NCBI GenBank assembly: GCA_949316235.1
Contig: OX438747.1
Coordinates: 27,470,618-27,534,617, forward strand
Direction: 5' to 3'
Source: Oegoconia quadripuncta
Taxonomy: Eukaryota; Arthropoda; Insecta; Lepidoptera; Autostichidae
DNA length: 64,000 nt
Made by a program: the position numbers and the translations under genes. Below are positions 61,601 to 64,000 of the stretch, in pieces (within the stretch, counting starts at the first letter, position 1; each line of letters starts with the position of its first letter). A model generated the notes under the pieces. The model ran no database searches, had not been told where the DNA came from, and worked only from the letters and a program-made list of their open reading frames with translations.

Positions 61601-63255
61601 CTAACAGGCATAGTCGTCATTATCTCAGTAGACATGTTCTCAATTCTGTCACTGGGTGTATGATTGCTGTTGTCTGTAGACACTGTCGCCGTCTGCAGTC
61701 TAATTATTTATAAAACCACTCAAGACTTGCTTCAAGAACTGTCTAATAGGCATAGTCGTCATTATCTCAGTAGACAGGTTTCAAATTCTGTCACTGGGTG
61801 TATGATGGCTAATGTTTGTAGACACTGTCGTCGGTAAGTTGTATATAAAATTACATAAGATTTATTTTAATTAATAATAATCGTTTATTTATGTATTTAA
61901 TAAATTGTTTACGTAAGTATTTATTTATATTATGTATTGTTGTGTGCGATACGAGTATCTATCTTTTAAAATATATCACAATTTATTGGTCTGCAACAGT
62001 TATTTAAAATTGTTTTAAACTCTTCCGTTACTCTATATCCCTTACTCTTTTGTCAATTGTCTTCCCATAATAGTGATTTATTGTTATTGTATAGTTCTTT
62101 ATTTGCATACTGGTATAACCTTCAGAGGGTTAGCTGGAAAAAATCTCGTACAGAGATAAGATCGCTTTTTGTGTACACTAATCTCTGTCCAATGCTTATT
62201 TAATATATGTGTATATTTTTATGTAATAAAGTGTTAATATTAATAATAAATTATAAGTATTACAGAAATTCTCCGGTCAACAAGTACAGTCGTCATTATC
62301 GCAGGAAACAAGCTTTCAATTCTGTCACTGGGTGTATATGATAACCATTGTCTGTTAACAATATCGGTGTCTGTAACGCTAATTATTAACCCCTTATTAT
62401 AATACTATTTAAGAAGACATACTTCAAGAACTGTCTAATAGGCATAGTCGTCATTAACTGAGTAGACATATTCTCAATTCTGTCACTGGGTGGATGATAG
62501 CTGTTGTCTGTATACATTGTCGCCGCCTGCAGTCTAATTATTTATAAAACCATTCAAGACTTACTTCAAGAACTGTCTCAATATACTACTCAAGAAACGT
62601 ACTTCAAGAACTGTCTAACAGGCATAGTCGTCATTATCTCAGAAGACATGTTCTCAATTCTGTCACTGGGTGTATGATGGCTAATGTCTGTAGACACTGC
62701 CGTTAGTAAGCTGAATATAAACTTTAATAAGAAGATTTACTTTAAATATTATTCTTCATGATAAATTATTGGAGAAGATCACCGCTCTAACAGGCATAGT
62801 TGTCATTATCTCAGTAGACATGTCTGAAATTCTGTCACTGGGTGTATGATAGCTGTTGTCTTTAGATACTGACGTCGATGGACCTAATGTTTATAGACTT
62901 GGATTATTCGGTGCTACTACAATTACAGCCATCGATTCAGCATTAACCATGACGCATCAAATAACACCCTAAACGTGGTGGTGCTTTGTGTACTTCGCCG
63001 ATTTAATAAGCATTATTTATTTACATTCACAGTTTGTATCTAATACAAATGTCTATAACTTGATTATACATTTTAATAACTTCTCTAAACTGGTGCTTTG
63101 GGCATATAGAACTAATGTTAAGTGGAAAACATACTGACCTTGTTGGTGAGACAGTCCTGGAAATCCTTCTTCATGACGGAGACAGACACTCGGTCCTGGG
63201 GACGCTTCGGTCCGCTCACTGACGTCACTACGGTGCTGATGTCCAGCTCTACCAC
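23160..63255 (-). CDS. IRP1: Cytosolic aconitase / iron regulatory protein 1, 3' twelve exons; 5' end outside window
   Basis: In transcript order the exons are 63255-63139, 34384-34222, 33282-33182, 32480-32361, 31261-31105, 29959-29853, 29234-29106, 27509-27373, 26286-26113, 25356-25260, 24403-24218 and 23270-23160. Borders and phases agree and give 532 residues plus TAA. With its 4Fe-4S cluster the protein isomerises citrate and isocitrate in the cytosol; without it, it binds iron-responsive elements in mRNA. Visible hallmarks are [75 protein letters not shown] and [16 protein letters not shown]. The cluster cysteines are coded at 34259-34261, 32412-32414 and 32421-32423. The [11 protein letters not shown] and FEKEPLG blocks point to the cytosolic rather than mitochondrial type. 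About the first 40% is upstream, beyond 64000. Confidence 0.97.
23320..23636 (+). repeat. ~22-23-bp minisatellite in the last IRP1 intron
   Basis: CCCCCACTCAACATCAACAC recurs about 14 times with small variants. The array is broken by ~500 bp of other sequence and resumes at about 24131-24205. The predicted His/Pro/Thr-rich frame is not a gene. Confidence 0.9.
23637..24130 (+). mobile_element. Insertion splitting the 22-23-bp minisatellite
   Basis: Unrelated AT-rich sequence lies between two parts of the same array and ends with GAAAATAAATAAATAAA. That resembles the poly-A end of a retroelement, but the family is not recognised. Confidence 0.5.
24131..24205 (+). repeat. Resumed 22-23-bp minisatellite
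   Basis: ACATCAACACACCCCCACTC and variants with CATCGACACACACTCCCAC link this array to the one at 26392-26637. It ends about 12 bases before the exon boundary at 24218. Confidence 0.8.
24218..24403 (-). CDS. IRP1 exon: [18 protein letters not shown]
   Basis: The acceptor is attccag and the donor GTGGGT. It is exactly 62 codons, from [20 protein letters not shown] to GDTITVK. It is GC-rich compared with its AT-rich surroundings, as several exons of this gene are. Confidence 0.96.
24688..25232 (+). repeat. Second locus of the ~110-bp repeat, about five copies
   Basis: The CAGACTAATGCCCGCCGGTA / GAGAGTCACTCTGCA / GGTAGACGGTGCCCTA pattern recurs about every 110 bp. It fills most of the IRP1 intron between exons 24218-24403 and 25260-25356. 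Confidence 0.86.
25260..25356 (-). CDS. IRP1 exon: [16 protein letters not shown]
   Basis: The acceptor is cccacag and the donor GTAGGT. It reads [20 protein letters not shown] and ends [24 protein letters not shown] carries the catalytic Ser and substrate-binding Arg region. Confidence 0.96.
25479..25695 (+). mobile_element. SINE C, internally deleted
   Basis: Head CCGCCTCCGTGGTTCAATGT and B box are present. About 100 bases are missing between GTTAATAGCATTGT and GATTGAGGTCAGG, then a poly-A tail. Confidence 0.8.
25695..25890 (+). mobile_element. Family I dispersed repeat, 3' part
   Basis: GGATGTTTGTTTGCTTGGTT, GATGAAATTTGGTATATAAG, TATCCCGATAAAGTGAGTAG and TTCCCGCGGGAT are present in family order. 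Confidence 0.65.
26113..26286 (-). CDS. IRP1 exon: [16 protein letters not shown]
   Basis: The acceptor is caccag and the donor GTGAGA. It reads [20 protein letters not shown] and ends DVYDAAE plus two bases. [12 protein letters not shown] distinguishes the cytosolic type from mitochondrial aconitase. Confidence 0.96.
26392..26637 (+). repeat. 23-bp minisatellite, about eleven units
   Basis: CATCGACATACACCCTAACG recurs every 23 bp. A partial unit lies at about 26820-26850 after ~180 bp of AT-rich sequence. It fills the IRP1 intron next to exon 26113-26286. Confidence 0.9.
27038..27178 (-). mobile_element. LINE G 3' end, short copy
   Basis: The inverse of the LINE G tail (T run, CAATCTCACCTGATGGAAAG, CACGCGCACCCAGTAAATGC) is present, truncated in the coding remnant. 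Confidence 0.8.
27373..27509 (-). CDS. IRP1 exon: [18 protein letters not shown]
   Basis: The acceptor is accag and the donor GTGAGT. It reads [20 protein letters not shown] and then [20 protein letters not shown], ending YLTSR plus two bases. The [12 protein letters not shown] block starts the C-terminal swivelling domain. Confidence 0.96.
27661..27923 (-). mobile_element. SINE A, full length, in IRP1 intron
   Basis: The inverted 3' block ACACAGCGCCATCTAG, body and tRNA-like head are all present. It lies upstream, in transcript terms, of the 27373-27509 exon. Confidence 0.85.
28160..28800 (+). repeat. Decayed ~40-bp tandem repeat split by a LINE
   Basis: GGGCTTCAACTGTCAAA with (C/T)AATAGTAA recurs irregularly at about 27590, 28185, 28230, 28625, 28700 and 28745. 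A LINE fragment (28261-28561) is inserted in the middle. Confidence 0.7.
28261..28561 (-). mobile_element. LINE 3' end (Cys/His domain) with 11-bp target duplication
   Basis: On the - strand it encodes [20 protein letters not shown], a C-x2-C...H...C tail typical of R1/Jockey-type LINE proteins, then a stop and a poly-A (T run at 28261). TAATAGTAATT flanks it at 28250-28260 and 28562-28572. It is 5' truncated. Confidence 0.8.
28806..28829 (+). repeat. GT microsatellite
   Basis: A run of alternating TG of about 24 bases lies in an IRP1 intron. Confidence 0.85.
29106..29234 (-). CDS. IRP1 exon: [15 protein letters not shown]
   Basis: The acceptor is tttgcag and the donor GTCAGT. It is exactly 43 codons, from [20 protein letters not shown] to [15 protein letters not shown]. 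This matches the STYIK-PPFF linker region of IRP1. Confidence 0.95.
29447..29650 (+). repeat. ~25-bp minisatellite, about eight units
   Basis: TTTGGGATATCACTGACCAC-type units recur about every 24-25 bp. The downstream flank (AGGTCG...GACGTTGTGTATGT) is shared with the array at 33957-34120, so the two arrays lie inside copies of one element. Confidence 0.88.
29853..29959 (-). CDS. IRP1 exon: [17 protein letters not shown]
   Basis: The acceptor is tgtacag and the donor GTAATT. It reads [20 protein letters not shown] and ends [19 protein letters not shown] is a hallmark of cytosolic aconitase. Confidence 0.96.
30121..30475 (-). mobile_element. LINE G 3' end, second long copy
   Basis: The - strand encodes [20 protein letters not shown], then [20 protein letters not shown] and a stop, with poly-A. 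It aligns end to end with 18060-18410 inverted. Confidence 0.85.
30587..30745 (-). mobile_element. LINE fragment with C-terminal Cys/His domain
   Basis: The - strand frame reads [20 protein letters not shown] and ends VAMFWSNKI with a stop at 30589-30587. The C-x-C...H...C tail is like that of R1/Jockey-type LINE proteins. It is 5' truncated. Confidence 0.7.
31105..31261 (-). CDS. IRP1 exon: [18 protein letters not shown]
   Basis: The acceptor is caacag and the donor GTAAGA. It reads [20 protein letters not shown] and ends [10 protein letters not shown] plus one base. The [12 protein letters not shown] and [12 protein letters not shown] blocks are strongly conserved in IRP1. Confidence 0.96.
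31655..32312 (-). repeat. Third locus of the ~110-bp repeat, inverted and interrupted
   Basis: The inverted monomers (GGTACCGGCGGGCATTAGTC, TAGGGCACCGTCTACCTTCA) occur at about 31655-31890 and 32040-32312. A ~150-bp segment between them (31890-32045) resembles 31370-31530, so part of the locus is duplicated. Confidence 0.82.
32361..32480 (-). CDS. IRP1 exon: second and third cluster cysteines ([11 protein letters not shown])
   Basis: The acceptor is tctcag and the donor GTACCT. It is exactly 40 codons, reading [20 protein letters not shown] and then [13 protein letters not shown]. The two Cys of GCMTC are the remaining 4Fe-4S ligands. Confidence 0.97.
32680..33160 (-). mobile_element. LINE H 3' end in IRP1 intron
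   Basis: The inverse of the LINE H tail (AAAATGCTTTATTTTGTAGG, TTTTCCCCTGAGAAGAACAA) is present, plus some upstream coding remnant. It ends about 20 bases before the 33182 exon. Confidence 0.8.
33182..33282 (-). CDS. IRP1 exon: [11 protein letters not shown] ... [10 protein letters not shown]
   Basis: The acceptor is tttccag and the donor GTATGT. Two bases complete a Gly codon, then [20 protein letters not shown] and [13 protein letters not shown] follow. This matches the aconitase [10 protein letters not shown] substrate-binding block. Confidence 0.96.
33409..33532 (-). mobile_element. SINE A head joined to an oppositely oriented SINE A tail
   Basis: The head with A and B boxes is inverted at 33409-33496. 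The conserved 3' block (GACGCTGTGTGTATG) follows at about 33500-33532 in + orientation. The middle of the element is missing. Confidence 0.65.
33957..34120 (+). repeat. ~25-bp minisatellite, second locus
   Basis: The same GGGATATCTCTGACCACCCC unit recurs about six times, followed by the same flank (to about 34215). A lone unit with flank is also found at 45156-45205. Confidence 0.88.
34222..34384 (-). CDS. IRP1 exon: first cluster cysteine (SCTNTSNP)
   Basis: The acceptor is cctacag and the donor GTGAGT. It reads [20 protein letters not shown] and ends [16 protein letters not shown] plus one base. The Cys of SCTNTSNP is the first of the three 4Fe-4S ligands. Confidence 0.96.
34523..34550 (+). 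mobile_element. SINE C head fragment
   Basis: Only CGCCTCCGTGGCTCAATGTA and a few more bases of the head remain. It is cut exactly where a 101-bp inverted repeat begins. Confidence 0.6.
34549..34868. repeat. Perfect 101-bp inverted repeat with 118-bp loop
   Basis: Arms 34549-34649 and 34768-34868 appear to be exact inverse complements, beginning ATCCCACCAAAAACATTCTG. No terminal motif ties it to a known element. A SINE C head stops right at the left arm. Confidence 0.8.
34881..34925. repeat. Perfect short palindrome (19-bp arms, AT loop)
   Basis: TGTAGAAACGTGGGCATAT at 34881-34899 pairs with 34907-34925. The loop is an alternating TA run. It lies 12 bases from the 101-bp inverted repeat. 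Confidence 0.85.
35941..36530 (+). repeat. Tandem duplication of a ~295-bp segment
   Basis: GACTATTTCTTCTTGTAAAC, TAAAAGCCAGTCTAGTCTTA, CGCCCAGCAGTGGGACGCTA and GTAGAAGGGGGCATTACCAT occur in the same order at about 35941-36236 and 36232-36530. The copies differ at a few positions. Confidence 0.85.
36720..37085 (+). repeat. Dispersed-repeat-like segment with GC-rich palindrome
   Basis: A GAGT microsatellite (36777-36800) is followed by ATAAATGCGAAACTTTGC and, near 37013-37037, the small palindrome GGGGGCACAGCCGTGCCCCC. I believe such sequences are repeated in Lepidoptera, but no second copy is here. Confidence 0.45.
37404..37562 (+). mobile_element. SINE C body fragment
   Basis: It runs from GTGGTTGGTGGTAGGGCATT to TTAGGGTTTCCGGGTT; both ends are missing. 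Confidence 0.75.
37961..38330 (-). mobile_element. LINE F 3' end, longest copy
   Basis: The - strand encodes [20 protein letters not shown] and then [20 protein letters not shown], the end of a CR1/Jockey-type LINE ORF2, plus 3' UTR and poly-A (T run at 37961). Confidence 0.85.
38800..39520 (+). mobile_element. LINE RT tail split by LINE H
   Basis: The first part reads [17 protein letters not shown] and the second reads [17 protein letters not shown] with a stop. Joined across the insertion it matches the end of the frame at 50830-51383. Confidence 0.8.
38862..39416 (-). mobile_element. LINE H fragment inserted in another LINE
   Basis: The - strand reads [20 protein letters not shown], then [20 protein letters not shown], a LINE ORF2 end, with 3' UTR on its left. 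It interrupts a + strand LINE tail whose halves are at 38800-38861 and 39417-39520. Confidence 0.8.
39765..39984 (-). mobile_element. SINE B, near full length
   Basis: The tRNA-like head (CGATTGGTGTAGTGGATAGT), B box, body AATATTTATATAAACATCCA and 3' part ending near CGGACACTTACACCAATCAT are present, inverted. Confidence 0.82.
40085..40442 (+). mobile_element. LINE RT C-terminal fragment
   Basis: The frame includes [33 protein letters not shown] and [12 protein letters not shown] with a stop at 40442. The D--FLY-I--N-ID-----------VP layout is that of a LINE RT C-terminus. It is 5' truncated and probably dead. Confidence 0.75.
40815..40930 (+). mobile_element. Family I dispersed repeat, 5' part
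   Basis: CTAATATTATAAATACGAAA and GGCGAAACGGATGAACGATT are present. The copy is cut at a T run where SINE A begins. Confidence 0.65.
40938..41205 (+). mobile_element. SINE A, full length
   Basis: The head is CGACCTGTTTAGTGTAGTGG, followed by a B box with a small change downstream and the usual body and 3' block. It sits at the poly-T end of an unrelated dispersed repeat (40815-40930). Confidence 0.85.
41713..41739 (+). repeat. TA microsatellite
   Basis: An alternating TA run of about 27 bases in the long intron. Confidence 0.85.
42025..42560. repeat. Short-module repeat built from TTGGCAAA / TTTGCCAA-like motifs
   Basis: From 42035 to 42240 the strand has repeated GGCAAAA, CGCAATTT and GGCAATTT motifs at intervals of about 20-25 bases. 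From 42400 to 42555 the inverse type (TTGCGAAAT, TTTGCTAAAG, TTTGCCAAAC) appears. The whole is an irregular inverted structure with no coding potential. Confidence 0.55.
42585..42668 (-). mobile_element. SINE B head fragment
   Basis: The inverted head with CGAACCCGCAACCGTTGGTT and the start box is present; the body is missing. Confidence 0.7.
42949..43190 (+). repeat. 48-bp tandem repeat, five units
   Basis: AAGTTTGTACAATAGCCTAG followed by CATTATCCGACAGTGGATAT and GCTAAGCC repeats every 48 bp. Because 48 is a multiple of 3, an in-frame 16-residue repeat appears on the - strand, but no gene context supports it. Confidence 0.9.
43490..43632 (+). mobile_element. SINE C 3' part, diverged
   Basis: GATAAGATAGCCAG-like sequence, GGGGTTTCCAGGTCAGTACG and the CTTCACTTAACATCAG tail block are recognisable and end in an A run. 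Confidence 0.7.
43842..44062 (+). repeat. Dispersed repeat, copy 1 (CGCGCGA / TCCTGCTCATT family)
   Basis: CAGTCGCGCGAAATAATATT, TGTCCTGCTCATTCGCTTG and CCTACGTTGCGCG occur in the same order as at 52550-52690. It is noncoding and of unknown class. Confidence 0.65.
44124..44430 (-). mobile_element. RTE-type LINE C-terminal fragment
   Basis: The - strand reads [20 protein letters not shown], then [20 protein letters not shown] and [18 protein letters not shown] with a stop. [10 protein letters not shown] and GR-RPRR are typical of RTE-type LINE ends. Confidence 0.85.
44765..45030 (-). mobile_element. LINE 3' end, H-related
   Basis: ATCAAAAATGCTTTATTTGT, AGGTACACAGAGTACACTTC and a GTTTCTTGCGCCGCTTCTTT block match the layout of other LINE H tails, inverted. 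Confidence 0.65.
45525..45678. mobile_element. Short hairpin MITE
   Basis: TTCATAAAAATTAACAAACG and CTTTATAAGCCTGTTTTAGT at about 45530-45575 return inverted at about 45636-45678. The element is ~150 bp and noncoding. A LINE 3' end adjoins its right side. Confidence 0.7.
45676..46085 (-). mobile_element. LINE H 3' end
   Basis: TCAAAAAATGCTTCATTTTG, GTAGGTACACAGGGTACCCT and TTTTCCCCTGAGAAGAACAA are present, inverted, aligning with 32680-33160. Confidence 0.8.
46440..46770 (-). mobile_element. RTE-type LINE C-terminal fragment, second copy
   Basis: The - strand has [20 protein letters not shown] and [20 protein letters not shown], with a frameshift near the GH-V part. It aligns with 44124-44430. 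Confidence 0.85.
47010..47222 (+). mobile_element. Family I dispersed repeat, near full length
   Basis: It runs from TTTATAAATGCGCAAGTTTG through CCCGATAAAGTGAGTAGTTC to CGCAGACGAAGCCGCGGACG. It is the reference for this noncoding family in the window; the transposon class is not certain. Confidence 0.7.
47455..47716 (-). mobile_element. SINE A, full length
   Basis: Inverted 3' block, A-rich run, body, B box and head are all present. It ends at the GACGACCTGTTTGG start sequence. Confidence 0.85.
47788..48543. mobile_element. Mariner-like MITE (family D) carrying a nested Harbinger-like MITE
   Basis: Both terminal repeats are present. At 48009-48340 a second MITE is inserted, flanked by TTA on both sides. 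Removing it restores the uninterrupted sequence seen in the copies at 11188 and 56699. Confidence 0.86.
48009..48340. mobile_element. Harbinger-like MITE with TTA target duplication
   Basis: Ends are GGCCCGTATTAATAAA and its inverse TTTATTAATACGGGCC, directly flanked by TTA. A 3-bp TTA/TAA duplication is typical of PIF/Harbinger elements. The interior has recurrent CTCAAG/CTTGAG motifs. Confidence 0.8.
48790..49412 (-). mobile_element. LINE H fragment with RT C-terminal coding
   Basis: The - strand frame reads [20 protein letters not shown], then [20 protein letters not shown] and [20 protein letters not shown]. This is the F-G...W-HI...SY-I--WG...QK-AIR signature of LINE RT C-termini. It continues, with breaks, to about 48840. 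Confidence 0.85.
49905..50195 (+). mobile_element. LINE H 3' end
   Basis: The same tail as at 32680 but in + orientation, ending TACAAAATAAAGCATTTTTG and ATTTGATTTGA. The coding part is lost. Confidence 0.8.
50372..50512 (+). mobile_element. SINE C 5' half, diverged
   Basis: The head AACCGCCTCCGTGGCTCAAA, B-box region and GGTTGGTGGTAGGGCATTTT body are present, truncated at CTGGCCACCTAC. Confidence 0.75.
50527..50790 (+). mobile_element. 5S-rRNA-headed SINE (SINE3-like)
   Basis: At about 50550-50602 the sequence ACCGAAGTTAAGCGATGTTT, GGCGTGGTCAGTCCGTGGAT and GGGTGACCA follows the 5S rRNA internal region closely. A non-5S body follows, then a tail near GCTGTGCCCCAACAGG and GATAATAATA. The 5S 5' and 3' ends are missing, so this is not a functional 5S gene. 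A LINE fragment follows at once. Confidence 0.7.
50830..51383 (+). mobile_element. LINE RT C-terminal fragment, ~185 residues open
   Basis: The frame reads [20 protein letters not shown], then [40 protein letters not shown] and ends [30 protein letters not shown] and the final LW-LP...FK-RL motifs mark it as a CR1/Jockey-like LINE end. It is 5' truncated at the 5S-headed SINE. Confidence 0.88.
52077..52312 (+). mobile_element. SINE B, full length
   Basis: The head CGACCGATTGGTGTAGTGGA, B box GGGTTCGAATCTCGC, body and 3' part GACTAGATGATTGGTGTAAG are complete and serve as the reference for this family in the window. Confidence 0.85.
52545..52690 (+). repeat. Dispersed repeat, copy 2
   Basis: ACATGTCGCGCGATATAATA, CTTGTCCTGCTCATTTGCTT and CTCCTACGTTGCGCGCGACC match copy 1 at 43842. 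Confidence 0.65.
53045..53540 (-). mobile_element. LINE RT C-terminal fragment
   Basis: The - strand frame reads [20 protein letters not shown], then [20 protein letters not shown] and [28 protein letters not shown] and the LF-AYC--FY---LW motif are typical of LINE RTs. No 5' part remains. Confidence 0.87.
53700..53960 (+). mobile_element. Retroelement 3' end with (TCTA)n-type tail, second copy
   Basis: GAAAATCAGTGTCTTACCGC and the tail AATAAACGCTTTATCTATCT match the layout of 3600-3815. Confidence 0.55.
54434..54690 (+). mobile_element. SINE A, full length
   Basis: CGACCTGTTTGGTGTAGTGG head, B box GGGTTCGAATCCCGC, body and CTAGATGGCACTGTGTGT 3' block are present. Confidence 0.85.
54700..54810 (+). 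repeat. Dispersed repeat shared with 18960-19085
   Basis: CTTGTCAGGCAATATGGAGG, GTCGTTTCAATTACCAATAG and TTTTTATGAACCTACATACA match the inverted copy at 18960. Confidence 0.75.
54880..55075 (+). repeat. Dispersed repeat also seen inverted at 7830-7930
   Basis: AAGTGAAATAGAAGGTATTG, GCATAGGTAGTTTTC and GTGTCATTTGACGGTCG match inverse sequence at 7830-7930. Its first part (TCGAAATGAATCAACCGATT) also resembles the mannosidase 3' UTR at 16998-17050. Confidence 0.65.
55395..55625 (+). repeat. Two isolated relatives of the 142-bp satellite unit
   Basis: GCTGTCTAATAGATCTACTT and CTGTCACTGGGTGTATGATG occur twice about 130 bp apart, 4 kb from the main array. They lack the PstI-like CTGCAG segment of the array units. 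Confidence 0.8.
55692..55850 (+). mobile_element. SINE B, internally deleted
   Basis: The head (GGATTGGTGTAGTGGTTAGT) is joined directly to the body and 3' part (GACTAGATAACTGGTGCAAG), with the B-box region lost. Confidence 0.6.
56057..56372 (+). mobile_element. SINE B with a short internal insertion
   Basis: The head and B box are intact. The body is interrupted at about 56180-56275 by AT-rich sequence and resumes at GATATAAATATTTATGTATG through the normal 3' end. Confidence 0.78.
56699..57127. mobile_element. Mariner-like MITE (family D), full length
   Basis: About 429 bp with both terminal inverted repeats and TA flanks; it aligns end to end with the copy at 11188. Confidence 0.85.
57725..58035 (+). 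mobile_element. tRNA-headed SINE of a fourth family
   Basis: The head GGCTCAGCGGTTAAGATGCG with B box GGGTTCGATTCCCAG resembles a tRNA 5' half. The body includes GGGCCAGCGTAGTGGACTAT and GCAGTGGGATGTTTACGGAC, then a GATGATGAT tail. These body and tail blocks are common in lepidopteran repeats; only one copy is here. Confidence 0.7.
58617..58642 (+). repeat. TA microsatellite
   Basis: An alternating AT run of about 26 bases, flanked by ATTAATATATCATTAATATA-like sequence. Confidence 0.85.
58757..58860 (+). repeat. RTE-like tail block after a TTTC microsatellite
   Basis: GCCGAAATACGTCCACTGCT, GGAAAAAGGCCTCCCTCAAA and GGTCCTAGGCTGTCCGCATC match the same family as 17655 and 44575. A (TTTC)n run lies at 58734-58756. 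Confidence 0.65.
59002..59182 (+). repeat. Left copy of direct repeat flanking the satellite
   Basis: CATGACGCATCAAATGACAC, CCTAAACGTGGTGG and ACAAATGTCTATAACTTGAT occur here and again at 62881-63094. Together they bracket the 142-bp array. Confidence 0.85.
59160..62860 (+). repeat. 142/180-bp satellite array, about 20 units
   Basis: CTGTCACTGGGTGTATGATA recurs throughout. The basic unit is 142 bp (for example 60424, 60566, 60708). A longer ~180-bp unit has an extra CTCAACATACTACTCAAGAA segment. Positions 60708, 61030 and 61352 show a 322-bp higher-order period. A non-repeat stretch (61830-62260) and diverged units follow. Two isolated relatives lie at 55410-55620. Confidence 0.92.
62881..63094 (+). 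repeat. Right copy of direct repeat flanking the satellite
   Basis: It matches 59002-59182 with scattered substitutions and a ~25-bp insertion after GCCGATTTAATAAG. It ends about 45 bases before the IRP1 exon at 63139. Confidence 0.85.
63139..63255 (-). CDS. IRP1 exon: [10 protein letters not shown] ... CLTNK
   Basis: On the - strand the acceptor is tttccag and the donor GTCAGT. It is exactly 39 codons, reading [20 protein letters not shown] and ending [11 protein letters not shown]. The SGPKRPQD block is diagnostic of IRP1/aconitase. It is the most 5' exon visible and lies ~28.7 kb from the next. Confidence 0.95.
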
Positions 63256-63342
63256 CTGGAAAGTGAGGTCGCTGTATTATTACCATGATAGCAATTAACC
63301 CAGCGATAGCAACACCGTCTCATAGATCTCAGTAAGTTTATA

Positions 63343-63797
63343 TTAGGTCCTTACCTCATTAAGACTGTTTTCTCAGTACAAACATTTTAGATTTTTTTTG
63401 GGAACGGCAAGTCCAAATTTAGCTAAACTTTGTGTGTGTTATCGGATAACATTAAGTTAAGTATAGGCATCGTTAATTTTTAAAAGTAACCACTTTATAA
63501 AAATTTCAACGAATCTAAGAAATCATTCCGGGACTGAGTCGTCAACGTGACAAAATGTCCAGTGGACGAATTGTTTAATGGTCATAAAGTACGAATAGGA
63601 AGCACATGAAAAGAGCTCTGTTCAAATTTTTTTTATTATGTGATTTAGCCCAGAAATTAAAAAATATTTCATGTGAAACCTTGAAATAATATTCAATTTT
63701 CCAAATAAAAAAACAAATTTGCTTTCAAAATCGCAGGAATTGGTACATATGATTAACGAAGAAAAAAAACTCAAATTTCATAGGTAAAGACCCAATA
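63343..63797. mobile_element. Mariner-like MITE (family D) with an internal insertion
   Basis: The ends match the family. About 70 bp of unrelated sequence interrupts it at about 63526-63597, and part of the left end is lost. It lies in the IRP1 intron just upstream of the 63139-63255 exon. Confidence 0.8.
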
Positions 63798-64000
63798 CAT
63801 AGCTTATTTTGTTACCTTATCTATCGAGACATCAAATCGTTGTGTTTGTGGGTGTAAGGAAGGGAGAAAATGTATGGAGTAGTATGTGCGAGTGTGAGTG
63901 TGTGTATGAGTTCAGTGTATGTGTACACAATTACATAATCTATGTCAGTGCTTTCAATACTGCTGATTTGAACTGATTGCGACTCAGATGAAAAATGTCC

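Larger units (their letters stand above)
34385..63138 (-). other. Very long IRP1 intron (about 28.7 kb)
   Basis: The intron lies between the CLTNK exon and the VGFKGYG exon, with GT and AG borders on the - strand. No other gene is supported within it; the longer open frames are LINE reverse-transcriptase tails or satellite shadows. Stretches with nothing I can name include about 35040-35930, 37090-37400, 38340-38790, 41210-42020, 45200-45520, 46090-46430, 48550-48780, 51400-52070, 54000-54400 and 57130-57720. Confidence 0.85.

Noticed and set aside
59203..61663. A family of ~60-100-residue proteins beginning [15 protein letters not shown]
   Set aside because: These are shadows of the 142-bp satellite. 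The unit length is not a multiple of three and each frame ends within a unit.
23160..63255. Mitochondrial aconitase instead of IRP1
   Set aside because: The [25 protein letters not shown] and [12 protein letters not shown] blocks are of the cytosolic IRP1 type.

Overview
The window looks like nuclear DNA of a moth or butterfly. It is AT-rich, both genes have small exons and long introns, and it is packed with tRNA-headed SINEs, LINE 3' ends and MITEs of kinds common in Lepidoptera. The species cannot be named from the sequence. There is no bacterial or viral gene organisation.

Only two protein-coding genes can be supported, and they face each other tail to tail. On the + strand (429-16970) are the last eleven exons of a lysosomal-type alpha-mannosidase (glycoside hydrolase family 38, MAN2B1-like). 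The 5' part lies outside the window. The exons splice in one open frame of 857 residues. The protein is unusual in two ways: the family's His-His-Asp active-site motif reads Asp-His-Asn, and about 195 acidic, Thr-rich residues are inserted between the middle and C-terminal domains.

On the - strand (63255 down to 23160) are the last twelve exons of cytosolic aconitase / iron regulatory protein 1 (IRP1). They splice in one frame of 532 residues, and all three iron-sulfur-cluster cysteines are present. The first exon in the window is separated from the rest by an intron of about 28.7 kb.

The intergenic gap (about 17.15-23.16 kb) and all introns are mainly repeats. They include three tRNA-derived SINE families (A, B, C), a rarer tRNA-headed SINE, a 5S-rRNA-headed SINE, fragments of several LINE lineages, a six-copy mariner-like MITE, a Harbinger-like MITE, and several hairpin elements. 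There are also many minisatellites: a ~110-bp repeat at three loci, a 142/180-bp satellite at 59.2-62.9 kb, and units of ~35, 48, ~25 and ~23 bp.

The two genes have no obvious functional link beyond sharing the locus. One is a glycan-degrading hydrolase (possibly a pseudoenzyme); the other is an iron-sensing aconitase. The most notable observations are the altered mannosidase active site and insert, the clean nested insertions with target-site duplications, the direct repeats around the 142-bp satellite, the shared 3' tail of SINE C and a LINE, and repeat families seen both as lone monomers and as expanded arrays.
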